DNA of 17,321 nt from Anaerolineaceae bacterium. GTDB lineage: Bacteria; Chloroflexota; Anaerolineae; Anaerolineales; Anaerolineaceae. The position numbers were made by a program, and so were the translations under genes. Location of the stretch: contig DPKV01000244.1 in assembly GCA_003542325.1 (NCBI GenBank), positions 736 through 18,056 of the forward strand. The letters are read 5' to 3'. Under the pieces are notes generated by a model. It was given only the letters and a program-made list of their open reading frames with translations. It searched no databases and had not been told where the DNA came from. Of this stretch, positions 1-6,610 are shown in pieces (within the stretch, counting starts at the first letter, position 1; each line of letters opens with the position of its first letter).

Positions 1-288
1 ATCACCTGTGACGGCCGGTATAGTCTGCGCAAGTGGAACAAACCCAATATGACAACATTTGAGAGCTGGACGGACAGCAATACGATCAATATCGGCGATA
101 ATGCCCAGAATACGCTCGGTGTCTTGACCAATGATGGGACGATCAGCCTGTATATCAATGGCGTAAAGGTCAAAGAAGTATCCGAGGGCACTTTCAAGAC
201 CGGCCTCTTTGGGATATTTGTCGGGATGGATAATGTGGAAGACCTGACCATCTGGGTTGACCAGATCCGTTATTGGACAAATCCCTAA
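1..288 (+). CDS. C-terminal part of a LamG-like extracellular protein (5' end outside window)
   Basis: The reading frame is open from base 1 and stops at 286-288. The first in-frame ATG is at 49, but the residues before it (beginning ITCDG) are clearly part of the same domain, so the gene starts upstream of the window. The fragment is about 95 residues of beta-rich sequence ending in WVDQIRYWTNP. It aligns with the end of the lipoprotein at 1765-2604: ITCDG matches ITCSG, an INGV segment matches IDGV, and VDQIRYW matches VDELKYW. The two are therefore paralogues sharing a concanavalin-like (LamG/DUF1080-type) fold, which often binds carbohydrate. The N-terminus is missing, so a lipoprotein signal is only assumed by analogy. 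No catalytic residues can be assigned. Confidence 0.75.
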   Translation: MTCDGRYSLRKWNKPNMTTFESWTDSNTINIGDNAQNTLGVLTNDGTISLYINGVKVKEVSEGTFKTGLFGIFVGMDNVEDLTIWVDQIRYWTNP

Positions 289-305
289 ATCCCATTATTT
301 GGCAA

Positions 306-345
306 ATCAAACCCCGGGGATTTTGGAAAATCCCCGGGGTTTGAT
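306..345. terminator. Bidirectional terminator between convergent genes
   Basis: A perfect 19-bp inverted repeat (306-324 with 327-345) surrounds a two-base GG loop. The stem centre is ACCCCGGGGA and both ends are A/T-rich, so either strand gives a GC stem followed by a short T-rich tail. It lies between the end of the rightward LamG-like gene (288) and the end of the leftward SPT-like gene (386), where a shared factor-independent terminator is expected. Confidence 0.85.
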
Positions 346-385
346 ATTTAAACCTGGTTGTTAAAGGCTATTTACTTTCTGCTGA

Positions 386-1564
386 TTAGATCAACCCCAA
401 TTCCTTGCCGACCTTTTCAAAGATTGTAAGAACCTGATCCATCTGCTCATCCGTGTGCGTGGCCATGTAACTGGTGCGCAGCAACTGCCGCCCGGGGGAC
501 ACCGCCGGAGAAATCACCGGGTTGACAAAGATGCCATTCTCAAATAGTCGCTTCCAGGTCATGAAGGTCAATGCATCGTCGCCAATGATGATTGGGATGA
601 CCGGTGTGACCGAATCGCCCGTATCGAAACCGAGGGTCTTATATTCCCGGCGCATTCGCTCGCCAATCGCATTCACCCGTGCAATCCGTTCCGGTTCCTC
701 TTTCATCACCTCCAGTGCAGCCAGGGCTGCGGCGGCATTGGCGGCGGGGATGCTGGCGCTGAAGATCAGGCTGCGGGCTTTGTGTTTAATGTAATCCACT
801 ACGTCCGCTTCACCGGCGATGAACCCACCCAGGGAAGCGAACGACTTGCTGAAAGTGGACATGATCAGGTCCACATCATCGGTCATGCCGAAATGCGCTG
901 CTGTACCACGCCCGCCCCCCAGCACACCCATCGCATGAGCGTCATCCACCATCAGGCGGACTCCGTATTGCTTGCATAATGGCACGATCTCAGGCAATGG
1001 GGCAATATCGCCTTCCATGCTGAACAGGCCATCCACGACCAGCAACTTACCCCGGTCTTCCGGCAGGTTCTTAAACACCCGCTCAAGATGATCGACGTCA
1101 TTATGCGTATAGCGTACGATCTTCCCGCTGCTCAGGAAAGCCCCATCCACAATACTGGCATGGTCTTCCTTATCCAGAACCACGTAATCCCCCCTGCCAA
1201 CCATGGCGCTGATCGTCCCCAGGTTCACCTGCATACGGGTGGAGAAGACCAGTGCAGCGTCTTTGCCCACCCATTCGGCAAGCCTGGCTTCCAGCGTCTC
1301 ATGCAGGGTCATATTCCCATTCAGGAAACGGGAACCCGTGCAGCTGGTACCGTAGCGCTTGATGGCGTTGATCGCAGCTTCCCGAACCTTGGGATGAGTC
1401 GTCAATCCGAGGTAGTTATTGGAGCCGCACATGATAACCCGCTGGCCGTTAAAAATGACTTCTGTTCCCTCGTTCTCATCCAGGGGAATAAAATACGGGT
1501 AGATGCCGGTCTCCTTCGCGTCCTTGACCGTACTGAAATCGTAACATTTCCTAAAAATATCCAT
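386..1564 (-). CDS. Serine palmitoyltransferase-like PLP-dependent alpha-oxoamine synthase
   Basis: This 392-residue protein belongs to the alpha-oxoamine synthase family (SPT, BioF, Kbl), which condenses an amino acid with an acyl-CoA and releases CO2 using pyridoxal phosphate. Visible features are the NNYLGL entry motif (49-54), H135 in the DHAS motif that stacks on PLP, the DDAHAMG motif with D208 and H210, and the Schiff-base lysine K240 in STFSKSFASLGGF. The FSKSFASLGG form, together with GLFSMEGDIAPL and RSLIFSAS, resembles bacterial serine palmitoyltransferases more than BioF or Kbl, whose lysine loop is usually GTLGKA. If so, it makes 3-ketosphinganine or a similar long-chain ketone in the cytoplasm. 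The start is ATG at 1564-1562, with AAGGA upstream. It stands alone on the minus strand between two paralogous LamG-like genes. Glycine C-acetyltransferase is the main alternative; substrate cannot be fixed by eye. Confidence 0.75.
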   Translation of the reverse strand: MDIFRKCYDFSTVKDAKETGIYPYFIPLDENEGTEVIFNGQRVIMCGSNNYLGLTTHPKVREAAINAIKRYGTSCTGSRFLNGNMTLHETLEARLAEWVGKDAALVFSTRMQVNLGTISAMVGRGDYVVLDKEDHASIVDGAFLSSGKIVRYTHNDVDHLERVFKNLPEDRGKLLVVDGLFSMEGDIAPLPEIVPLCKQYGVRLMVDDAHAMGVLGGGRGTAAHFGMTDDVDLIMSTFSKSFASLGGFIAGEADVVDYIKHKARSLIFSASIPAANAAAALAALEVMKEEPERIARVNAIGERMRREYKTLGFDTGDSVTPVIPIIIGDDALTFMTWKRLFENGIFVNPVISPAVSPGRQLLRTSYMATHTDEQMDQVLTIFEKVGKELGLI

Positions 1565-1607
1565 AATTTCATCCTTGAGTATTGATTATAAAGAAATAAC
1601 ACCCGTC

Positions 1608-1634
1608 ATTATACACGAACTTGATTAACATCAA
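1608..1634 (-). promoter_or_regulatory. Candidate promoter for the SPT-like gene
   Basis: Read on the minus strand, a perfect TATAAT (1613-1608) follows TTGATG (1634-1629) with a short 15-bp spacer. It lies about 45 bases upstream of the ATG. The -10 box is convincing but the -35 box and spacing are not ideal. Confidence 0.4.
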
Positions 1635-1691
1635 CATCATGCTTCGGTAAAATAAGATTATGTAATACTTAACGTCTGTTTGGTATTCAAG

Positions 1692-1720
1692 TTGCGTTCC
1701 GGTCATGTAAACCCTATAAT
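1692..1720 (+). promoter_or_regulatory. Candidate sigma70-type promoter for the LamG-like lipoprotein
   Basis: TTGCGT (1692-1697) and a perfect TATAAT (1715-1720) are separated by 17 bp. The predicted start of transcription would leave a leader of about 37 bases containing the AAGGAGG ribosome-binding site (1752-1758) before the ATG at 1765. The region between 1565 and 1764 is A/T-rich and serves two divergent genes. Confidence 0.5.
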
Positions 1721-1764
1721 TACAGAAGGATTTTCACTTACTTAATTTAAATAAGGAGGTTTCC

Positions 1765-2604
1765 ATGAAAAGAACCATCCAAGTCACAAGTTTCCTGTTG
1801 CTGGTTCTCCTGCTCGCAGGCTGTAACCTGCCCGGCAAGGTCAGCGAACCCACAGCCGACCTGGTGTCAACCCAGGTGGCGCGGCTGCAAACGGAAAGCG
1901 CCGTGGATGAAGAAGGCCAAATGGTGACTGAAACATTGGCCCCTCCCACCGAGACGGTTGCCGTCGCATCCCCAACAGTCACCCAGACGAACACAGTCAC
2001 ACCCACGGCAACCCTGGAACCGGGTGACCCCGCCCAACAACTGGGATCACCGGCCTGGACCCAGGATTTCAGCGGGTCATCCAGTGCCTGGGATTTTGAT
2101 TATCCCCAGGCCACCTTCCAAACATCGGGAGGTTACCTCAACCTGATCACCAAAGCCAACGCCAACTGGCATAGCTGGTATGTCTCCAGCCCCAAACTGA
2201 AAGACGCCTATGTCGAAGCCACGATCAAGATGTCCAATTGCTCAGGGTCAGACCGCTTCGGTTTGGCAGTACGAGCGAGCTCCGATGGTCAGCAATTCTA
2301 CTATATGGGGATCACCTGCAGCGGCCAATGGGGATTCTTCCGCATGGCACCTGACGTCGAGATCCATGAGATTAAGGGTTACCAAACGGCTGCCCCGCTC
2401 AGCGGCGGCACAAACCAACCTCACCGGATTGGCATCCGGATGGATGGCTCAACCTTTACCTTTTTTATCGACGGCGTGGAAGTCGGTACGGCATCTGACT
2501 CAACCCTGACCGGTGAAGGTTATACCGGTTTCCTGATCGTATTCTCCAACACGGCCGGCTTCACCACCCAGGTGGATGAATTGAAGTACTGGAACATTCC
2601 ATAG
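1765..2604 (+). CDS. Lipoprotein with Thr/Pro-rich tether and LamG-like C-terminal domain
   Basis: This 279-residue protein starts at an ATG preceded by a strong AAGGAGG. It has a type II signal peptide: basic MKR, a Leu-rich core, then the lipobox LLAGC with the lipidated cysteine at position 20. It should be anchored on the outer face of the membrane. Residues from about 55 to 92 are rich in Thr, Pro and Val (TATLEPG at the end), a flexible tether common in Chloroflexota surface proteins. From about 95 to the end is a beta-rich domain resembling LamG/DUF1080-type concanavalin folds, with two cysteines (C159, C185) that could pair. Its last 95 residues resemble the partial gene at 1-288. A binding rather than enzymatic role is likely because no catalytic motif is evident. 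The ligand is unknown. Confidence 0.8.
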   Translation: MKRTIQVTSFLLLVLLLAGCNLPGKVSEPTADLVSTQVARLQTESAVDEEGQMVTETLAPPTETVAVASPTVTQTNTVTPTATLEPGDPAQQLGSPAWTQDFSGSSSAWDFDYPQATFQTSGGYLNLITKANANWHSWYVSSPKLKDAYVEATIKMSNCSGSDRFGLAVRASSDGQQFYYMGITCSGQWGFFRMAPDVEIHEIKGYQTAAPLSGGTNQPHRIGIRMDGSTFTFFIDGVEVGTASDSTLTGEGYTGFLIVFSNTAGFTTQVDELKYWNIP

Positions 2605-2628
2605 TAAAATCCACATATCATAGACAGG

Positions 2629-2663
2629 CGAAAAAGAAGATCCTGATTGGATCTTCTTTTTCG
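2629..2663 (+). terminator. Factor-independent terminator after the LamG-like lipoprotein gene
   Basis: A 15-bp perfect stem (2629-2643 with 2649-2663) encloses the loop TGATT. The descending arm GGATCTTCTTTTTCG includes a run of T. It lies 25 bases after the lipoprotein stop codon, so the GNAT-like gene at 2712 probably has its own promoter or depends on read-through. Confidence 0.75.
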
Positions 2664-2711
2664 GACACAGTATTCATTCATTTTATTAAATACTTCTACC
2701 GAGATAGTCTT

Positions 2712-3833
2712 ATGGAAATCATCCAAATCCTTCCCGCTGATCGTCAACATCAAAACGCCTTCATCCAATTTCCCTTCGACCTTTACAGCAAGACCCCGCA
2801 ATGGGTGCCGCCGCTGCGGATGGAAATGCGAAAGATATTCATACCCAGCTACGCTTTTTATGATTATGGCGAAGCGGTGTTTTATCTTGCGAAAGATGAG
2901 TTTGGTCAAGTGATCGGCCGGCTGACGGTTGCGAATAACCATCGTTATAACGATTTTCATGGCACCAGGACAGCGTTTTTTTATTATTTCGAATCGGAGA
3001 ACGATCCGGCCATCGCTAAAGGCCTCTTTTCACGCGGCTTCGATTGGGCCAGGTCCCAGGGGCTGGATCACATTCTGGGCCCCAAGGGACTGACCGTTTT
3101 GGACGGATTCGGGATGCTGGTCAAAGGCTTTGAGCATCAGCCTGCCTTCGGGCAACCGTATAACCCCTCCTATTACCCTGAACTGATTGAGGGTTTGGGC
3201 TTTACAAAGGTAAAAGATATCTACACCGGCCGCATCTCCCGTGAAACGCATTTTCCGGAGAAGGTATTAAAAGCGGCCCCACTGGTTGAGAAACGGATCG
3301 GTTTTTCCGCGCCTGAATTGCACAACAAGAAAGAACTCAAACAGGTCATCCAGGATTTCAAACGCCTCTATAATGAATCGCTCGCCGGACCGGCGGGAAA
3401 CGCCGCCTTGACCGATGAAGATATGAATGCGATGGTCTCACAATTAATGTGGATCGCTGATCCCCGCCTGGTCAAGTTGATCTACAAGGACGGAAAGGCG
3501 GTTGGCTGGTTGTTGGGTTACCCAGATATCGGCCGCGCCTTGCAGCGCTGCAAAGGCCGTCTGTTCCCCTTTGGCTGGCTGCAGATCTTACTGGAAGCCA
3601 AACAAACCCATTGGATTGATCTCAATGGGATTGGGATCATTAAAGAATACCAGCGCCTCGGCGGCACAGCGATCCTCTATAACGAGATTTACAAAAGTGT
3701 GATGAACTTCAAACAGTACGATTACGCCGAAATGCTCCAAATGCGCGAAGAGAATATCAACATCCTCCTCGAAGCTGACAGCTTCGATATCGACTTCCAT
3801 AAGATGCATCGGCAGTATGAGAAAGGGTTGTGA
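2712..3833 (+). CDS. GNAT-fold acyltransferase-like protein, possible lipid N-acyltransferase
   Basis: This 373-residue protein has the pattern of a widespread bacterial family annotated as GNAT or hypothetical: FPFDLY...WVPPLR near the start (20-36), a strand FYLAKDEFGQVIGRLTVANNHRYNDF (57-82), a FFYYFE segment (89-94), and QPYNPSYYPELIEGLGF (148-164). The C-terminal half repeats the fold: KAVGWLLG, then an acyl-CoA-loop-like QRLGGTA at 314-320. This layout suggests a double GNAT fold. No signal peptide or membrane segment is seen, so it is probably cytosolic or peripheral. The bacterial ceramide synthase described in Caulobacter is also a GNAT-type acyltransferase, and an SPT-like gene lies about 1.1 kb away, so ceramide-type N-acylation is a reasonable but unproven guess. 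The ATG at 2712 has only a weak purine-rich stretch upstream. The substrate is unknown. Confidence 0.65.
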   Translation: MEIIQILPADRQHQNAFIQFPFDLYSKTPQWVPPLRMEMRKIFIPSYAFYDYGEAVFYLAKDEFGQVIGRLTVANNHRYNDFHGTRTAFFYYFESENDPAIAKGLFSRGFDWARSQGLDHILGPKGLTVLDGFGMLVKGFEHQPAFGQPYNPSYYPELIEGLGFTKVKDIYTGRISRETHFPEKVLKAAPLVEKRIGFSAPELHNKKELKQVIQDFKRLYNESLAGPAGNAALTDEDMNAMVSQLMWIADPRLVKLIYKDGKAVGWLLGYPDIGRALQRCKGRLFPFGWLQILLEAKQTHWIDLNGIGIIKEYQRLGGTAILYNEIYKSVMNFKQYDYAEMLQMREENINILLEADSFDIDFHKMHRQYEKGL

Positions 3834-4200
3834 GTTGTGAATGGTGAGTGGGGAATAGTCAATTAGGCGATTAGGGGATTAGGTATTAGGTAATTAGGTA
3901 TTAGGTACAGAATTAGAAAATTCATCCTATCCATCAATAAAACACAATAGTTGGAGCGCGGACTTCAGTCCGCATAACTGATTTTCATTAATGTCAATGG
4001 AAGAATAAAATAACAGATGAGCGATTTTTAGATAAATCCCTTTTCTTGTGAAAATAGGTGCGGACTGAAGTCCGCGCTCCTTTTCAACTGTGTCAATTAG
4101 TGATCCAAGACCATTAGGAGTCCAATAGACATTATTACCTAGTTATCTAATACCTGATACCTGATACCTACTCCCCCTTCACTCCTCACAATCCCCTATC
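3834..4200. repeat. Gene-free stretch with outer imperfect inverted repeat built from AGGTATTAGG-type units
   Basis: The left part (about 3834-3907) contains TTGTGAATGGTGAGTGGGG followed by repeated ATTAGG/GGTATTAGG units. The right part (about 4136-4200), read on the minus strand, contains TTGTGAGGAGTGAAGGGGG followed by GTAGGTATCAGGTATCAGG. About 18 of 24 positions match between the two leading segments, and the short tandem units agree in kind. The two arms flank the 128-bp inner element at 3953-4080. No gene is supported anywhere in this stretch. It lies between the GNAT-like gene and the FadR-like gene. It may be a slipped-strand repeat or the remains of mobile DNA. Confidence 0.6.
3953..4080. 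mobile_element. Candidate MITE-like element with 22-bp perfect terminal inverted repeats
   Basis: Bases 3953-3974 are the exact reverse complement of 4059-4080. Each arm is also a small hairpin on its own, with core GCGGACTTCAGTCCGC (7-bp stem, TC loop) and its complement form GCGGACTGAAGTCCGC. The arms enclose 84 bases of A/T-rich DNA with no coding potential. An element of 128 bp with terminal repeats and no transposase fits a non-autonomous element. No clear target-site duplication is visible, so mobility is inferred only. Confidence 0.5.
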
Positions 4201-4203
4201 CTA

Positions 4204-4232
4204 TTGATTTTTCCCGTAATTCATTGTACACT
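4204..4232 (+). promoter_or_regulatory. Candidate promoter of the FadR-like gene and downstream cluster
   Basis: TTGATT (4204-4209) and TACACT (4227-4232) are spaced by 17 bp; each matches four of six consensus bases. Transcription would start about seven bases after the -10 box, at or next to the ATG at 4239. No Shine-Dalgarno sequence precedes that ATG, so a leaderless transcript is suggested. Confidence 0.5.
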
Positions 4233-4234
4233 AC

Positions 4235-4245
4235 TGGTATGACCA
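4235..4245. promoter_or_regulatory. Candidate FadR/GntR operator across the start codon
   Basis: TGGTATGACCA is a perfect TGGT-N3-ACCA palindrome. It matches the TNGTNNNACNA pattern of FadR-subfamily GntR sites, and extended (ACTGGTATGACCACT) resembles the E. coli FadR operator. It begins two bases after the -10 box and includes the ATG of the regulator gene, so bound protein would block transcription initiation. I found no second good copy in the other intergenic regions. Confidence 0.6.
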
Positions 4246-4964
4246 CTTACCAGTCAGATTCCAATCCATCCAACAACTGGCATCCCATCCTCAAACCCGC
4301 TGAGCTGGCCGAATCACGCCTGATCGAAGCCATCCTCAATGGCACGTTCCCCATCAACAGCACCCTCCCCGGTGAGCGCGAACTCTCTGAAATACTGGGC
4401 GTGACCCGTCCTACTCTGAGGGAGGCGTTACAACGTCTGGAACGGGACGGCTGGGTGGAGATCCACCAGGGTAAATCCACCCGCATCCGGGACTATTGGA
4501 AAGAGGGCAAGCTGGCCGTGCTCAGTACCCTTTCAGAACATTCGGCCCAGCTCCCGCAAAAGTTTGTCCCCGACCTGCTCAATGTCCGGCTCGCCATGGC
4601 ACCCATGTACACGGAACTGGCGGTCAGGAATGCGCCGGATGCCGTGGTTGGGATCCTGGAAGGCCGCCACTCACTCTACAACCAACCTGAAAACTATGTG
4701 GATTTTGACTGGACCTTGCAGCATGAGCTGACGATCCTGGGCGGGAACCCCGTCTTTATCATGATGTTGAACAGCTTCAAGGACTTGTTCCTCAATCTCG
4801 CCCCTTATTACTTCACCATCTCGCAAGCGCGTGAATCTTCTTTAAAATACTATGATGAATTTGCCCAGGCAGCGACTCAAAAGGACGCTGAACTGGCGGC
4901 ACAACTCACCCACGACATCATGCGTGACAGCTTGTTCTTCTGGCAGCAAATTCAACTCAGCTAA
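4239..4964 (+). CDS. FadR-type GntR-family regulator, probably acyl-CoA responsive
   Basis: This 241-residue protein has an N-terminal winged helix (about 20-85) with PGERELSEILGVTRPTLREALQRLERDGW, very close to E. coli FadR. By alignment from memory, the FadR DNA contacts R35, R45, R49 and G66 correspond to R47, R57, R61 and G78 here, while H65 becomes Q77. The C-terminal half resembles the FadR_C effector domain rather than the commoner FCD domain: LLNVRLAM, GNPVFIMMLNSFKDLF and a final helix in which FadR S219 and W223 align with S231 and W235, E218 with D230, and G216 with M228. It therefore probably binds long-chain acyl-CoA and releases DNA. An in-frame TTG at 4224 was rejected because it lies in the promoter. 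The gene is followed after 20 bases by the AGPS-like gene, its likely target. Confidence 0.8.
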   Translation: MTTYQSDSNPSNNWHPILKPAELAESRLIEAILNGTFPINSTLPGERELSEILGVTRPTLREALQRLERDGWVEIHQGKSTRIRDYWKEGKLAVLSTLSEHSAQLPQKFVPDLLNVRLAMAPMYTELAVRNAPDAVVGILEGRHSLYNQPENYVDFDWTLQHELTILGGNPVFIMMLNSFKDLFLNLAPYYFTISQARESSLKYYDEFAQAATQKDAELAAQLTHDIMRDSLFFWQQIQLS

Positions 4965-4984
4965 AACCTTTTTCGGAGGAAACC

Positions 4985-6583
4985 ATGAAAAGAATTCAAG
5001 GTTGGGGAAACTCAGAGACGGATTATCCTGTCCCTGAACCCGCCCAGCAATATTTGGAAAGTGTTGTCGGAAAACCGCGCCAGCTTAAAAACGCCAGCGT
5101 GGACTCATTAATTAAAAAAGTGCCTTCATCCGATTTGCCAAAGCACCCGCTTGTGTCAACCGATGCTGAAGACCGCCTACGCCATGCCCGCGGCCAATCC
5201 CTGAATGACTGGGTCGATATGCAGGACGGCCTGGTCAATACCTTCCCGGATGGCGTCGCCTACCCAGCTTCAGATGAAGACGTTCGGGACCTGATCGTCT
5301 ATGCCGGACAGCACCGGATCAATCTGATCCCCTATGGCGGCGGCTCCAGCGTCGTCGGTCACCTGACCCCGCCCGGAGACGGCCCTCTCACCCTGAGTGT
5401 GGACCTGTGCAAAATGAATAAACTCCTTAATCTGAATGAGGAAAACCATGAAGCCACCTTTGGCGCGGGTGTCAGCGGACCTGATCTGGAAGCCCAATTA
5501 CAACAGCATGGTTATATCCTCGGCCATTTCCCCCAATCCTGGGAATATTCCACCCTGGGCGGCTGGATTGTCACCCGGTCCGTCGGCCAGCAATCGATTC
5601 ATTACGGGCGGATCGAACCGCTCTTTGTCACCGGCCACATGGAAACCCCTTCGGGGCCTTTGACGTTTCCCCGCGTCCCGAAAAGCGCTGCCGGGCCGAA
5701 TCTGAAACATATCGCTTTAGGCTCCGAGGCTCGTTTGGGCATCCTGACCGAAGCGACGATGCGCATCCGCCGATTGCCGGAAGAGGAACATTTCTATTCC
5801 GCTTTCTTCCCCAATTTTGAAATCGGAGTAGAAGCGATCCGCAAGATCGCCCAGGCCGAACTCCCGCTTTCCATGCTGCGGTTGAGCGATCCCTTTGAAA
5901 CCGAAACGACCTTCCAGCTTTCCGGTGAGGAAAAACTGGTCAACATCGCCAAGAAAGGGCTCAACCTCTTCGGGCAGGGAGACGAACGCTGCATGCTGGT
6001 CTACGGCCTGACCGGGAACCGCTCTGAGAACCGGCTGGCCGACCGGGAACTCGCTCACGCCGTCCGGGCGCATGATGGTATGTTGGTCAAGTTTTATCTC
6101 GGTCAGGAATGGATCAAGAAGCGTTTCCTGACGCCCTATCTGCGGAACACCCTTTGGGACCTCGGCTATGCTCTGGATACCCTGGAGACAGCCCTGCCCT
6201 GGGATAAATTACAGGAAGGACGCAAAGCCATCCTCGGGGCGATCCGGAACGGCTTAAAGGACGAAAATGAACCGATCCTGGTGTTCAGTCACGTATCGCA
6301 CGTTTATACCAACGGCGGCTCCATGTATGTGACCTACCTCTACCGCCGGTCCACCGATCCCGAGCAGACCCTGGCGCATTGGCGCAGGCTAAAAGGAGCT
6401 GCCAGCCAGCAGATTGTGGCGCATGGCGGCACCATTTCCCACCAGCATGGCGTTGGATTGGACCACAAACCCTACCTGCCGCTTGAAAAAGGCGCATTAG
6501 GGATGCAGATCATGCAGAATATCATCCGTGACGTCGATCCCCATGGGATCATGAACCGCGGCAAATTACTGGACACCGATTAA
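4985..6583 (+). CDS. Alkylglycerone-phosphate-synthase-like FAD-binding oxidase
   Basis: This 532-residue flavoprotein belongs to the VAO/PCMH FAD family (COG0277) and resembles alkyldihydroxyacetonephosphate synthase along its length. Marks are an N-terminal GWG...YPVP segment, the FAD pyrophosphate loop PYGGGSS (116-122), PDLEAQLQQHGY, a STLGGWIVTRSVGQ segment, GSEARLGILTEATMRIR, the conserved R299 in LRLSD, and GGTISHQHGVGLDH near the C-terminus. AGPS normally has three histidines there; this protein has H486-Q487-H488. No membrane segment or signal is seen. AGPS exchanges the acyl chain of acyl-DHAP for a fatty alcohol, creating the ether bond of ether lipids. Bacterial relatives such as E. 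coli YgcU are uncharacterised oxidoreductases, so an oxidase role is possible. A GGAGGA site precedes the ATG. It is 27 bases from the glpD-like gene. Confidence 0.75.
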   Translation: MKRIQGWGNSETDYPVPEPAQQYLESVVGKPRQLKNASVDSLIKKVPSSDLPKHPLVSTDAEDRLRHARGQSLNDWVDMQDGLVNTFPDGVAYPASDEDVRDLIVYAGQHRINLIPYGGGSSVVGHLTPPGDGPLTLSVDLCKMNKLLNLNEENHEATFGAGVSGPDLEAQLQQHGYILGHFPQSWEYSTLGGWIVTRSVGQQSIHYGRIEPLFVTGHMETPSGPLTFPRVPKSAAGPNLKHIALGSEARLGILTEATMRIRRLPEEEHFYSAFFPNFEIGVEAIRKIAQAELPLSMLRLSDPFETETTFQLSGEEKLVNIAKKGLNLFGQGDERCMLVYGLTGNRSENRLADRELAHAVRAHDGMLVKFYLGQEWIKKRFLTPYLRNTLWDLGYALDTLETALPWDKLQEGRKAILGAIRNGLKDENEPILVFSHVSHVYTNGGSMYVTYLYRRSTDPEQTLAHWRRLKGAASQQIVAHGGTISHQHGVGLDHKPYLPLEKGALGMQIMQNIIRDVDPHGIMNRGKLLDTD

Positions 6584-6610
6584 TGATCATCATTAGGAAC
6601 GGAGGGAATC

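Noticed and set aside
1088..1585. 165-codon open frame on the plus strand
   Set aside because: It lies opposite the SPT-like gene, whose catalytic motifs are intact; the plus-strand translation has no recognisable domain and no ribosome-binding site.
3860..3907. Tandem ATTAGG units considered as a CRISPR array or telomere-like repeat
   Set aside because: Units are six to ten bases with no regular spacers, and the tract is short and chromosomal; it does not fit either class.
4224..4238. TTG start five codons upstream of the FadR-like ATG
   Set aside because: It overlaps the likely -10 box and has no ribosome-binding site. The ATG at 4239 fits the expected transcription start.
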